NCBI GenBank assembly: GCA_964520785.1
Contig: CAZFQG010000204.1
Span: 1-10,974 of the forward strand
DNA length: 10,974 nucleotides
Source of the DNA: CAZFQG01 sp964520785
Lineage (GTDB): Bacteria > Planctomycetota > Planctomycetia > Pirellulales > Thermoguttaceae
Direction of reading: 5' to 3'
Shown here: positions 1 through 7,101 of the stretch, one piece after another
Layout: each line of letters begins with the position of its first letter
Position numbering within the stretch: position 1 is the first letter of the stretch
The notes under the pieces: generated by a model
What the model saw: only the letters and a program-made list of their open reading frames with translations
Told to the model about the DNA's origin: nothing
The model's database searches: none
Made by a program: the position numbers and the translations under genes

Positions 1-2
1 TG

Positions 3-1348
3 ACCGCCGAGGGGGTATGCGTTGACTGCATCAAGTTCGATGGGACACCGATCTATAAGCCCGGCTTTGGAACGATGGGGGTGAATCCGGTCGCGGACGG
101 TTCGCAGTTCACGGTGGACGTCGCTTATCACACGTTTAGGAAGACCGGGAATCTGAACGTCATCGCCTCGACGATCGACCGGCTCGAGGACGCAATGCGG
201 GCGGTTCCGACGAATCCGGCCACCGGGTTGGTCCATATTGTTCCGGGATCGCCGCAGGAACGTTGCCCGTACGGTTTCACGGATACGATTCCGAAGCAGG
301 GTGAGGTCAGGTTCGACATCTTCCGGCGGGCATGTATTGGGAAGGGGCCGGCGGCCGGGACCGCTACCAGAATGGAGCCTATTAGGGCACTCCCTCCGGC
401 TGGTTCGTCTACTCCCTGGACCAAGTCAATCCCGAGCTGGCCGACCGGACGATCCTGGATATAGTCACCGATTTTCAGGAAAACGGCGTCAACGAATGGG
501 TCAACGGGACGGCCTAAGCGGTCCCGAACTACAACAGTACCATCGCTTTGCCGTTAAACGCGATCCTCAAAATCCGGGAGGCCTCCCCACCGGATTCCTT
601 CCTCGTCGAAGAGGGGGGAACGTTCGGGGAGAATAACATCGCTGCCGCGTCGGCCGGCGGAGTAGCCTTTGCATGGGACGAACTCGGCTACGGGGAAACG
701 CACACGATCACTCATCTCAATGACGGAATCTACGGGAACGCCAATAGCTGGATCGGCTCGAATCCGAGTCCCACACTCGGAAAGGGATTCGCCGGAGTCG
801 CCTTCGACGGCGCGCACAGAATAGGCCGGGTCGCCTTCGGCCGAGATAATCTGGACCAGTACGATGATCGCTCTGTCGGGAAGTACATCCTGCAATACAC
901 CGCGGTTCCCAATCCGGGCTCACACACGGCCGATTCGGACTGGACCGACATCACGACGATCTGGCTTCCGGCGGATAGCCTCGGGAAACCGAACGTCCGA
1001 CATCTCTACGAGTTCCCTCCGGTGGCCGCGACGGGGATACGCTTGATCGTTCCATATGCGTTTTCGCAAGATGCCGCCAAAGGAACGGCAATTGACGAAA
1101 TCGAGGTCTACCTCGCCGCGGGAGTGGAGGGCGATCTCAAGGGGGACGGAGCCGTGGATAGCGCCGACCTGGATATCGTTCGGGGGAATTGGGGATACAT
1201 GGTCGCCCCAGGCGATTGGGCGTTCGGTGACCCTTCCGGAGACGGCATGGTGGGAAGCGCCGATCTGGACATCGTCCGTGCGAATTGGGGAGCCCATCTC
1301 GCCGGCAGTGTTCCTGAACCGGGATTCATCGGGCTACTGTCCTTCTAA
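3..1348 (+). pseudogene. Decayed secreted six-hairpin-glycosidase-like protein with discoidin-like domain, dockerin and PEP-CTERM tail (5' end outside window)
   Basis: This is the 3' part of a large exported protein, probably a glycan-acting or glycan-binding one. Reading from base 3, the frame gives a segment with the motif CPYGFTDTIPKQGEV (about 265-306), typical of six-hairpin glycosidase-like domains. Homology-like sequence then continues in another frame from about 332 (MYWEGAGGRDRYQNGAY, then GTPSGWF and DFQENGVNEWVNG), so a -1/+2 frameshift lies between about 305 and 331. That second frame has TAG at 383-385, where the family expects Trp (one G-to-A change), and TAA at 515-517. From about 575 to 1115 it encodes a discoidin-like beta domain ending GTAIDEIEVY. 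From about 1130 to 1300 there are two dockerin-like repeats (GDLKGDGAVDSADLDIV and GDPSGDGMVGSADLDIV). A TTG-started ORF from 548 has no ribosome binding site, so independent expression of the tail is unlikely. The domain family is recognised by motif memory, not by a search. Confidence 0.8.
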
Positions 1349-1411
1349 TCCCTCATATGGGGTATCCTTGGGCGTCGCACCCGATTTTTCGTTTGGTCGT
1401 TTCCCTATTGA
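1310..1411 (+). other. PEP-CTERM sorting signal broken by an in-frame stop
   Basis: The dockerin frame reads VPEPGFIGLLSF and then TAA at 1346-1348. Continuing in the same frame gives SLIWGILGRRTRF and ends at TGA 1409-1411. VPEP, about 17 hydrophobic residues and then RR is the normal PEP-CTERM layout for exosortase-dependent sorting, with the stop in mid-helix. Without the RR end the signal should not work. This is the third stop of the pseudogene and shows that the original C-terminus lay beyond 1348. Confidence 0.75.
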
Positions 1412-1592
1412 TACCCCCCTGCAACCTCTTTCCGCTCGATGCGGTCTTTGCCCCCTTTTTGACTGGTGGGATATTCCATTGCGGCGCATCCGGGGTTCGA
1501 GTTTCGTTAGGGATACCGAGGTTTTGCGGGCGTTAGCGGCAAGACGGCTCCGCGAGAGTCCATAATTCTTAAAATCCGGCGCGGGGAGGTCC
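1412..1592. other. Non-coding interval between the pseudogene and the sigma-region-4 gene
   Basis: I see no convincing gene here. A T-loop-like GGTTCGAG near 1493-1500 is not embedded in a tRNA cloverleaf. No strong hairpin followed by a T-run was found. The right edge leads into the promoter of the next gene. Confidence 0.5.
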
Positions 1593-1621
1593 TTGCCAAA
1601 TCCAGGCATGTTTGCTACAAT
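1593..1621 (+). promoter_or_regulatory. Sigma70-type promoter for the sigma-region-4 gene
   Basis: TTGCCA (1593-1598), a 17-nt spacer and TACAAT (1616-1621) match the -35/-10 consensus at ideal spacing. Transcription would start near 1628, leaving a leader of about 50 nt before the ATG at 1677. Confidence 0.6.
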
Positions 1622-1676
1622 GTAAAAAACGCGTGGAAAGTGCGTGTATGTCTATCGTCTTGGAAACAGGTATGCC

Positions 1677-3092
1677 ATGACAATCGAGCAGGAGTTGATT
1701 CAGATTTTCGCGTCCGAGGCGAACGAGCGTAATCGCAGTATTCTCACCGGCTATTATGGATGGAAAGACGGCCGCAAGCATACGCTCGCGGAGGTTGGAG
1801 AAGAGTTCGGGATTACGAGGGAGCGTGCCAGGCAGATTTGTGCCAAATTGGTTAGGCGGGAAAAACCTAGATCGATTCCGGCCCCGACGCTCGAGCGCGC
1901 CCTTGGATTCGTGAAGAAGCGGTTGCCCTGCACCGTAGAGTCCATGGAGGAGGATCTGTTTCAAAGCGGGCTGACTTCGGTCGGAATGCGTCTGGATAGC
2001 CTGGCGGCCGCAGCGAAATTACTCGATCGAGAGGTTCCCTTTTCCATCGTTGCCACCGAGGGACCCTGCTTGGTGGTTGCCGTCGGAGAAGAACGAACCC
2101 CCCACCTTGTTTTGGAAATGGCTCGCAAGGAGGTGTATTTCCGTGGATTGTCGACCTTGGGTCGGGTCCGTGAGCAGGTGGTACGGCGTTTGTCCGAGCC
2201 GGATAGCGGCACGCCAAAACCTCCGTTGGGTTCGCTCACTCGAAAACTGATCAGTGAGTCGATTCAGACGGAACCGTCATTTCACTGGCTCGATAAGCAG
2301 GATAACTGGTTCTGGTTTTCCGCGCTGCGTAAACACGGCATTCCACATGCGATCGACAAAATCACGTCCGTGGCGGCGAGTCTAACCGTCGCGGAACTCC
2401 GCAAGGCGATTGCGAGGAACCCTCGTCTGGGTGGTTCTCCGCCGCCGGAGAATGTCTTGCTGGAACTCTGCGACCAAACGGATGGGCTTCGCGTCGAGGG
2501 AAACCGAATTTCCGCGGACCCGCCCAAACGTTGGCAAGAAGTGCTTCAGGGGGTGGAATTGAAGCTCGTGGAAATCCTCATAGAGCATGGTCCGGTCGCC
2601 GATCGGGGCGTGATCGAGGATCTGTGCGTCAAGAGCGGCATGAACCGTTTCAGCTTTCACGCCTTTATCGCGGCCTCCCCGGTTATCGAGCAGTTCGGCC
2701 ATAGTATCTATGGATTGATCGGCAGCAAGCCATCCAAGCGGTTGATCAACCGCATTCTCGACCAGCGACGGCGGCGGACGTCATCGCGGGTCCTCGCCGA
2801 TTGCCGTACCAACCCGGATGGAACGGTGGAGATCGACTATCGGCTGTCGAAAGCGGCGAGTACGTACGCGGTGATCACGATTCCCGCGAAACTGAAGGAC
2901 CGAATCGCAGGACGCTTTCAGTTGCTCTCGGAAGAGGGGAACGAAGTCGGGTCGATCGCGGCGCGGGACGGTCGGGCGTGGGGCTTGGGCGCGTACCTCC
3001 GCGAGCGAGCCGCACATACGGAAGACTTCGTCAGCTTGAAGTTTGACGTGTCGAAGCGAACCGCCGTCGTTCGGTTGGCGCACACGGAGTAG
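1677..3092 (+). CDS. Sigma-70 region 4-like HTH protein, no region 2; uncharacterised
   Basis: A 471-residue protein. Residues about 16-61 resemble sigma-70 region 4: RNRSILTGYYGWKDGRKHTLAEVGEEFGITRERARQICAKL reads as a variant of the RpoD segment with LEEVGKEFGVTRERIRQIE. No region 2 or 3 precedes it, so it cannot act as a normal sigma factor. It is more likely a DNA-binding regulator or RNA polymerase accessory protein. The remaining 400 residues are soluble, with no membrane segment. Segments such as FHWLDKQDNWFWF with LLELCDQTDGLRVEG, and LKLVEILIEHGPVADRGVIEDLCV ending in YGLIG, look like winged-helix units (inference). A GTG at 1644 would add 11 residues. I prefer the ATG at 1677 because AACAGG precedes it by six bases and the promoter at 1593 is well placed. 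The gene is monocistronic: the pseudogene lies before it and non-coding sequence after. The target is unknown. Confidence 0.85.
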   Translation: MTIEQELIQIFASEANERNRSILTGYYGWKDGRKHTLAEVGEEFGITRERARQICAKLVRREKPRSIPAPTLERALGFVKKRLPCTVESMEEDLFQSGLTSVGMRLDSLAAAAKLLDREVPFSIVATEGPCLVVAVGEERTPHLVLEMARKEVYFRGLSTLGRVREQVVRRLSEPDSGTPKPPLGSLTRKLISESIQTEPSFHWLDKQDNWFWFSALRKHGIPHAIDKITSVAASLTVAELRKAIARNPRLGGSPPPENVLLELCDQTDGLRVEGNRISADPPKRWQEVLQGVELKLVEILIEHGPVADRGVIEDLCVKSGMNRFSFHAFIAASPVIEQFGHSIYGLIGSKPSKRLINRILDQRRRRTSSRVLADCRTNPDGTVEIDYRLSKAASTYAVITIPAKLKDRIAGRFQLLSEEGNEVGSIAARDGRAWGLGAYLRERAAHTEDFVSLKFDVSKRTAVVRLAHTE

Positions 3093-3467
3093 CGATCCGA
3101 CGGTTCTTCGGCATCTTTTGCGGCCCGGGTGGCGACTGGTTTCCCGATGCCAACCAATGACGAGGAACCGGTTGCGCGCTACGCAAAAACTCCATGCGCC
3201 AAGAGTTCCGCGCGGTCTGATGCGCGTCAACGAAAGCGAAGAAGTGTCCAGTGCTCCGTCAACACAGAGATTCTAAGAACTCGTATAGAATTAACTTCCC
3301 GAATTCCCGGGGGCGATCCCGAATTTCACTCCGCTACGCTGCGTGAAAATCAGGATGGGCCCCCCAACTAATTTACGGACAAGTTCTAAGTTGGCGGCAC
3401 GCCGAAGTACCGCAATCGTCCGAACGAAACCGAAACGTCAACCCCAATTCCTACGTTTGACGAAGCA
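3093..3467. other. Non-coding interval holding a MITE-like element
   Basis: The right-hand gene runs the other way, so this is a convergent gap. Two short plus-strand ORFs here (near 3129-3371 and 3043-3276) have no protein-like character or ribosome site and run through the inverted-repeat element. A weak CGTCAA/TTGACG stem (3436-3441 with 3457-3462) lies just beyond the stop of the minus-strand gene, without a clear T-run. The only notable structure is the element at 3277-3386. Confidence 0.5.
3277..3386. mobile_element. 110-bp MITE-like element (non-autonomous IS remnant)
   Basis: The left end (from GAACTCGT at 3277) and the reverse complement of the right end (GAACTTGTCCGTAAATTAG, ending at 3386) form an imperfect terminal inverted repeat. 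Over the 25-nt arms 3273-3297 and 3366-3390, 16 positions match without gaps. Both ends are flanked directly by TAA (3274-3276 and 3387-3389), a possible 3-bp target duplication of the kind known for some IS5-related elements. The inside has an imperfect palindrome around TTTCACTCCGC/GTGAAA (about 3324-3348) and two copies of TCCCGAATT. There is no transposase, so it would have to be moved in trans. Confidence 0.5.
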
Positions 3468-3722
3468 CTAGCAGAAGGACTCGAAATCACCCGCCGCGGC
3501 CGGGGGGCGCGACACGACCGGTGGGGCACCGGATGTCTTCTGGTCGCCGTAGTCGGCGGCTTCCAAATAGAGCAGAACGGTCGCGATGATGATCGCGACC
3601 AGCGCGATCGCCAACAGCGCCGTGTAAATGTCGGCACGCGGTTTTCGCGTTCGCGGCGCAACGTCCGGCGTGGGGGAAAAACCCGATTCCTGTTCAAATT
3701 CAGTCGAGTTGGGAAGCGACAC
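3468..3722 (-). CDS. Small single-pass membrane protein
   Basis: About 84 residues. A Pro- and charge-rich N-terminal stretch ends in basic RTRKPR, followed by one hydrophobic helix (IYTALLAIALVAIIIATVLLYL) and a short Pro/Ala-rich tail ending in Cys. The basic side before the helix suggests N-terminus in the cytoplasm and tail outside. The start is chosen at GTG 3722-3720, because AAGGGGTGA sits two bases before it. An in-frame GTG at 3728 is possible but would lie inside that ribosome site. It overlaps the upstream gene by 23 nt, so the two are very likely cotranscribed and translationally coupled, and their products may work together at the membrane. I do not recognise a named family. Confidence 0.75.
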   Translation of the reverse strand: MSLPNSTEFEQESGFSPTPDVAPRTRKPRADIYTALLAIALVAIIIATVLLYLEAADYGDQKTSGAPPVVSRPPAAAGDFESFC

Positions 3723-4560
3723 GGTCACCCCTTTGAATTACGCCTTTACGAAATGCGGGAAGAATCTTGCACGCGGCCTTGTCGACGGCCGTTTTCAGCA
3801 CCTCGACGCGACCGAGGTACTTGCTGGTGCCGTCTTGAATACGAAATACTTCGAGCTGGTGCCCTTTGCGCAGTCCGTCGTCGGAACCGAGCGATATCTC
3901 GATAACGTCGCCGTCCGTGCCGGCGAGAACGATCCCGTCGACGCGCGGAGCGGTCTCGGCGTAACGGCTCGGTTCAGGCACCAAACCATGTTTGTCGAGC
4001 ACTTCTTTCGCCTTCGCCAGATCCATGGCCAGCGTGACCTGCCGCGACTTCAGTCGCTTTAACTCGTTGACGGACTGGTGCAGGTCATCGGTCAAGGCGA
4101 CGACTTCGCCGAACCGAGTGTCGCGGTCGGTCTGGACATCTCGGATTTCGGTACGAAGCACGTCGACTTCCTTTCGAAGCGACGCGAGCGTTGCCTGAGT
4201 GGCTTCCATGGCGGCCACCGCCTGGCGTTGATCCTGCCGCAATTGCTTCAGTTCCTCCTCGGCGCTTGCGAGCTGCTGCTTCTGCTCGTCATTCTCCGTC
4301 TGCAGCTTCGCCCGGGCCTGAATCGCGGCGTTCTTTTCCACCTCAAGCTGCACTTCAATCTTGTCTTTCTGATCCGAAAGCTCCTCATTCCGATCTTTCA
4401 AGCCTTGCAGCTCGGACTTCAACGAGGGTTTGCCCGGCTGGTCGACCATAACCCGATTGTACCAGTTCACGTGCGTCGAATAGACGGCAACGATGAAGCC
4501 CATGCACAACAAGGCCAAGACGAAAATCAAGACGGTCAAAATCTTGCCGAGGAGATTCAT
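3700..4560 (-). CDS. Membrane-anchored coiled-coil protein with small C-terminal domain
   Basis: A 286-residue protein. Residues 5-27 are an uncleaved-looking signal anchor (ILTVLIFVLALLCMGFIVAVY). Residues about 50-190 are a long heptad-rich coiled coil full of Glu, Gln, Lys and Leu. Residues about 205-286 form a compact beta-rich domain with VDGIVLAGTDGDVIEISLGSDDGLRKG and YLGRVEVLKT. The layout of helix anchor, coiled coil and beta domain recalls MreC-type cell-shape scaffolds, and the phrase SLGSDDGLRKG is like those domains, but the resemblance is only architectural and I do not call it MreC. The coil should lie outside the cytoplasmic membrane. GGAGAGG lies eight bases before the ATG, which supports the start, and a strong promoter is found about 100 bases upstream. 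It is the first gene of an operon with the small membrane protein. Confidence 0.8.
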   Translation of the reverse strand: MNLLGKILTVLIFVLALLCMGFIVAVYSTHVNWYNRVMVDQPGKPSLKSELQGLKDRNEELSDQKDKIEVQLEVEKNAAIQARAKLQTENDEQKQQLASAEEELKQLRQDQRQAVAAMEATQATLASLRKEVDVLRTEIRDVQTDRDTRFGEVVALTDDLHQSVNELKRLKSRQVTLAMDLAKAKEVLDKHGLVPEPSRYAETAPRVDGIVLAGTDGDVIEISLGSDDGLRKGHQLEVFRIQDGTSKYLGRVEVLKTAVDKAACKILPAFRKGVIQRGDRVASQLD

Positions 4561-4667
4561 GCGTGGGACCTCTCCTGTATTCCAAAAATCCTATTATATA
4601 TCGCTTCTAATTAAGGATCGCCTTGCCGCGATGTGCGTCCTGGGAGCCACCCGAAATGCGTCTTGCT

Positions 4668-4697
4668 AGTATAACTACCCCCTTTTTCCCATGTCAA
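4668..4697 (-). promoter_or_regulatory. Sigma70-type promoter of the coiled-coil operon
   Basis: On the minus strand TTGACA (4697-4692), an 18-nt spacer and TATACT (4673-4668) form a near-consensus promoter. The start would be near 4661, giving a leader of about 100 nt before the ATG at 4560. A second -10-like TATAAT (4598-4593) lies closer to the gene but has no recognisable -35. Confidence 0.65.
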
Positions 4698-5055
4698 CCA
4701 TAATGACTAAAACGTGAACAGTTTGGTCAGAGGGTGTTCGATTCTGAGCCACAGAAAACCACTCGTTTGGGTGGAATGCTTGTCAATCGCTCGAGACTTG
4801 GTCGATCGAACTTGCCCACGGTGACCCAAGCAACGCTTTTCAAGAACTGCTCTGCCCCCCCAGAATTACCCCTCGATCCCCCTGGGTCATCGAGAATCGC
4901 GAGCCAGCTTACAATAGCACTCGTTCGCGAAAACCGCGGAGCTGTGTGACAAGAGAATAGGCTCCGCGTTCACCTGCGCGAACCGTCTCTCCCGTCAAAG
5001 CGGAACCGGATGAGCGTCACCGGCGCAAGTAGTCTCGTGCGGCTTCGTGGTAGAA

Positions 5056-5077
5056 ACGGACAGCGGAGCGTGTCCGT
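5056..5077 (-). terminator. Possible terminator of the nitroreductase operon
   Basis: ACGGACA (5056-5062) and TGTCCGT (5071-5077) form a perfect 7-bp stem with an 8-nt loop, about 70 nt beyond the stop of the leftward nitroreductase gene. Read on the minus strand it is followed by only a weak TTCT run, so its efficiency is doubtful. Confidence 0.35.
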
Positions 5078-5106
5078 CAAACCAGACTCGCCGTCAAACC
5101 TGACTC
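5074..5106. repeat. Near-perfect 17-bp tandem duplication
   Basis: CCGTCAAACCAGACTCG (5074-5090) is followed directly by CCGTCAAACCTGACTC (5091-5106), with one mismatch over 16 bases. It lies outside any gene and partly overlaps the right arm of the terminator-like hairpin. Confidence 0.7.
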
Positions 5107-5108
5107 TC

Positions 5109-5130
5109 GTAATGGAATCGTAATGGAATC
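5109..5130. repeat. Perfect 11-bp tandem duplication
   Basis: GTAATGGAATC occurs twice head to tail (5109-5119 and 5120-5130), just outside the 3' end of the nitroreductase gene. Together with the adjacent 17-bp duplication it marks a local slippage-type region. Confidence 0.75.
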
Positions 5131-5146
5131 CCGTCCGCCACTTGCC

Positions 5147-5659
5147 CTACCACTTTTCCCACCGGACGAGCCGGTCCATCGGCAACCGCGATTTCTTTTT
5201 GACTGCCGGATCTGTGGGATAGCCCATTGGCAACAGTGCCACGACGCGAATCTCGTGGGGAATTCCAAGGAGAGACTTGATTGTCGACTCGTTGAAGGCC
5301 CCGATCCAGCACGTACCGAGGCCTTCCTGGACGGCGGCAAGCGTAAGATGGTCCACGGCAATCGCCACGTCGACCGTGTAAGACAACTGCCCGCACCGCA
5401 TAACATGTTCATCCGTTTCCGCGCAGCAAACGATCACGACTGGAGCTTCTCCGACGAACCGCTGATCCAAAGAGGCCGTGGCAAGCTTTTCGCGTATGGA
5501 GGCATCTCGGACGACGACGAATCGCCACTCTTGCCGGTTGTTGGCTGAAGGCGCCAGCCGGCCTGCGTCGAGAACGCGGCGGATCGTCGCTTCCGGTACG
5601 TCTTGATCCAGATAGTCCCTGACGCTCTTTCTCGCCGCAATGGCTTCATATACGTTCAT
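5147..5659 (-). CDS. Nitroreductase-family FMN oxidoreductase
   Basis: A 170-residue enzyme of the nitroreductase fold, which uses FMN and NAD(P)H to reduce nitro-aromatics, quinones or flavins; the real substrate cannot be told. The FMN-contact signature is present: ARKSVRDY (residues 9-16), APSANNRQEWRF (36-47), EGLGTCWIGAF (112-122) and LPMGYP (143-148). The end, RLVRWEKW, matches the usual family C-terminus, so it is complete, and its length is at the short end of normal. The start at 5659 gives the family's common MNVYEAIAARKS opening. An in-frame ATG at 5707 would add 16 atypical residues and overlap the preceding gene. AAAGGGA lies about nine bases upstream. It is the last gene of the three-gene leftward operon, 31 bases after the flavin-reductase-like gene. 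Confidence 0.9.
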   Translation of the reverse strand: MNVYEAIAARKSVRDYLDQDVPEATIRRVLDAGRLAPSANNRQEWRFVVVRDASIREKLATASLDQRFVGEAPVVIVCCAETDEHVMRCGQLSYTVDVAIAVDHLTLAAVQEGLGTCWIGAFNESTIKSLLGIPHEIRVVALLPMGYPTDPAVKKKSRLPMDRLVRWEKW

Positions 5660-5690
5660 TTGATTCAGTCCCTTTGGATTTCGCTGACGA

Positions 5691-6203
5691 CTATCCGGCT
5701 TCCTCAATATGCCGAACTTCTCCCCAGATCAGGTGGTGAAAATCTGCGTCCGGATAGATTTCGTCGATGAGCGCGTTGTCCACGAAACGATCCTTTTCGA
5801 GCTGATCCCGATAGGCGACCTGACACTCGATAATCAATCTCGCCTCATTGAACCCGGGCGAGTTTACCACTTTCGAGGGAATTGGTGTTAGTCCGCGGTC
5901 CAATACCTTGTCCGTGTCACGTCCGGAATGCGACCCACAGTAACTTAGTGTGCGCCGCATTTCGGGTGGGAAAGCCGTCAACGTGAACGAATCCGCCTCC
6001 GAGAGCATCTCATAGGTGTAGCGCTGTGGCCGGACGCCGACAATCGCGATCGGCCGGGACCAGAAGGTTCCCAGGAAACCCCAGCCGATCGTCATTGGAT
6101 TCATTTTCGTGAGCGTACCGACGTTGAGCAGCATCCATTCATCGCCGAAAACACGGAAGATGGGCGTGTTAAACGTCTTGAGGTCAATCGGCTTTCGCTG
6201 CAT
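5691..6203 (-). CDS. Flavin-reductase-like FMN-binding split-barrel protein (flavoredoxin type)
   Basis: A 170-residue protein of the flavin reductase-like split-barrel family, which binds FMN and passes electrons from NAD(P)H or to a partner. Motifs seen in order: NPMTIGWGFLGTFWSRPIAIVGVRPQRYTYEML (residues about 35-67), FTLTAFP (73-79), LSYCGSHSGRDTDK (86-99), GFNEARLIIECQVAY (117-131) and DFHHLIWGEV (154-163). These are the typical landmarks, so it looks full length. GGGAG sits six bases before the ATG. The start overlaps the end of the Cys-rich gene by 20 nt, which implies translational coupling, and the nitroreductase follows after 31 bases. Two flavoproteins in a row may share electrons, but this is an inference from gene order. 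Confidence 0.9.
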   Translation of the reverse strand: MQRKPIDLKTFNTPIFRVFGDEWMLLNVGTLTKMNPMTIGWGFLGTFWSRPIAIVGVRPQRYTYEMLSEADSFTLTAFPPEMRRTLSYCGSHSGRDTDKVLDRGLTPIPSKVVNSPGFNEARLIIECQVAYRDQLEKDRFVDNALIDEIYPDADFHHLIWGEVRHIEEAG

Positions 6204-6894
6204 CGGATGCTCCCGAATCAGAGGTTTCGATCGGCGGCAGCGGCATGATCTGGTCGGCTGGGGCCGCCGTGGCCGGAATGGGTTTCAAGGATGGCGTTCG
6301 GGATGGCTCGGTGGGCTCTTCCATCACGAATTCGTCCGATACCACTTCGCTGTGTCCCTCGCCGCCGGAGAGGGACTCGGTGGGCGTCACACCTGCATGG
6401 CTCATGGTTGCCGCCGACGGGCCAAACCCCGGACACGGCGTCTGACCGTAGTGTCCACCATACCAAGGCCATCCCCGCGCGATATGTTCTCGCTGCGTGT
6501 AATACAATTGTCGGTTGAGTTGACGATTCAGCTTCTCCGACTGCTGGTTGCAGTAACCGTCCCAGATGTGAGTGCTGTCACTGCAGCGAAACTTGCAAAA
6601 ACTGGGAGGAAAGCACCCGGGACGGAGCCAAATGCGAGAGTAGGAAAACAGTCCGCAAGGTGGGGCGGCGAGCGCTGCCGTATCAACCTGCCCATAACAG
6701 GGGGTTCCACCCGAACGGAAGCCGTCACAACCTTCAACTGGCCGGGCGTGGGGGATATCCGTGCCGGATTGGCCGAATGCGGCGGCCGTGAAGCCGGCAA
6801 TCATCCAAAATGCGGCTACCCTTCCGGCGGCGGGGACAATACGGTAAAGTGGGATAAAGTCACAAAGCAGTTCCGGGTAGCGTAACATGATCAT
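6184..6894 (-). CDS. Cys-rich secreted protein, unknown function
   Basis: A 236-residue product if started at ATG 6894, where AAAGGA precedes by four bases. An ATG at 6888 is an alternative, and the open frame runs further up to 6975 without better support. Residues about 25-41 form a hydrophobic signal segment ending AAAFG-Q, so cleavage near residue 41 is plausible. The mature part holds eight Cys (56, 66, 80, 94, 100, 104, 115, 154), six of them between 66 and 115 around CFPPSFCKFRC, which suggests disulfides or a metal-bound cluster. A QQSEKLNRQLNRQLYY segment (117-132) may be helical. The C-terminal 75 residues are Pro/Ser/Glu-rich and probably disordered. I do not recognise a named family. 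It heads the operon with two flavoproteins and overlaps the next gene by 20 nt. Confidence 0.75.
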   Translation of the reverse strand: MIMLRYPELLCDFIPLYRIVPAAGRVAAFWMIAGFTAAAFGQSGTDIPHARPVEGCDGFRSGGTPCYGQVDTAALAAPPCGLFSYSRIWLRPGCFPPSFCKFRCSDSTHIWDGYCNQQSEKLNRQLNRQLYYTQREHIARGWPWYGGHYGQTPCPGFGPSAATMSHAGVTPTESLSGGEGHSEVVSDEFVMEEPTEPSRTPSLKPIPATAAPADQIMPLPPIETSDSGASDAAKAD

Positions 6895-7101
6895 GTCGTC
6901 CTTTTTGCGCGACGAAGAATTGGCGGGTGTTTTTTGCAGGGCTGTTAAAAGTTGCGTTTTCTTACCGGACATCACCGGACACGGAAGAAGCGTCTCGGCG
7001 CGAATGCGTTTTTTCGGTCGGCGAAACCGCCCTCCTCTGTGTCGTTATCGACTATTCCCCTGAATCCACTCCACGAACCCAAGGCGAACCGGTATTTTTC
7101 G
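6895..7101. other. Divergent intergenic region between the Cys-rich operon and the aminotransferase
   Basis: It must hold both promoters, but no pair of good -35 and -10 boxes stands out. A short direct repeat ACCGGACA occurs twice near 6963-6979. Open reading continues through here in both gene frames, but the translations have no conserved look, which is why the internal starts at 6894 and 7102 are preferred. Confidence 0.4.

Larger units (their letters stand above)
4698..5146. other. Non-coding interval with short tandem duplications
   Basis: A plus-strand ORF of 71 codons (4734-4949) is present, but its product is low in recognisable structure and has no ribosome site, so I treat it as chance. 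The right part holds a terminator-like hairpin and two adjacent tandem duplications next to the end of the nitroreductase gene. No RNA gene was seen. Confidence 0.5.

Noticed and set aside
1485..1505. tRNA T-loop-like GGTTCGAG
   Set aside because: No flanking T-stem, anticodon arm or acceptor stem could be built around it.
4593..4598. TATAAT on the minus strand as the main promoter of the coiled-coil operon
   Set aside because: No acceptable -35 box at 15-19 bases, while a near-consensus pair exists at 4668-4697.
4734..4949. 71-codon plus-strand ORF
   Set aside because: No ribosome site, no recognisable protein features, and it lies in a non-coding gap.
6109..6885. 258-codon plus-strand ORF opposite the Cys-rich gene
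   Set aside because: It is antisense to the flavin-reductase and Cys-rich genes and its product is Gly/Arg-rich without motifs; the minus-strand frames have a signal peptide, coupled overlap and ribosome sites.
6952..7101. N-terminal extension of the aminotransferase from the first in-frame start
   Set aside because: The 50 extra residues are Arg/Ser/Pro-rich without family likeness and would overlap the divergent promoter region.
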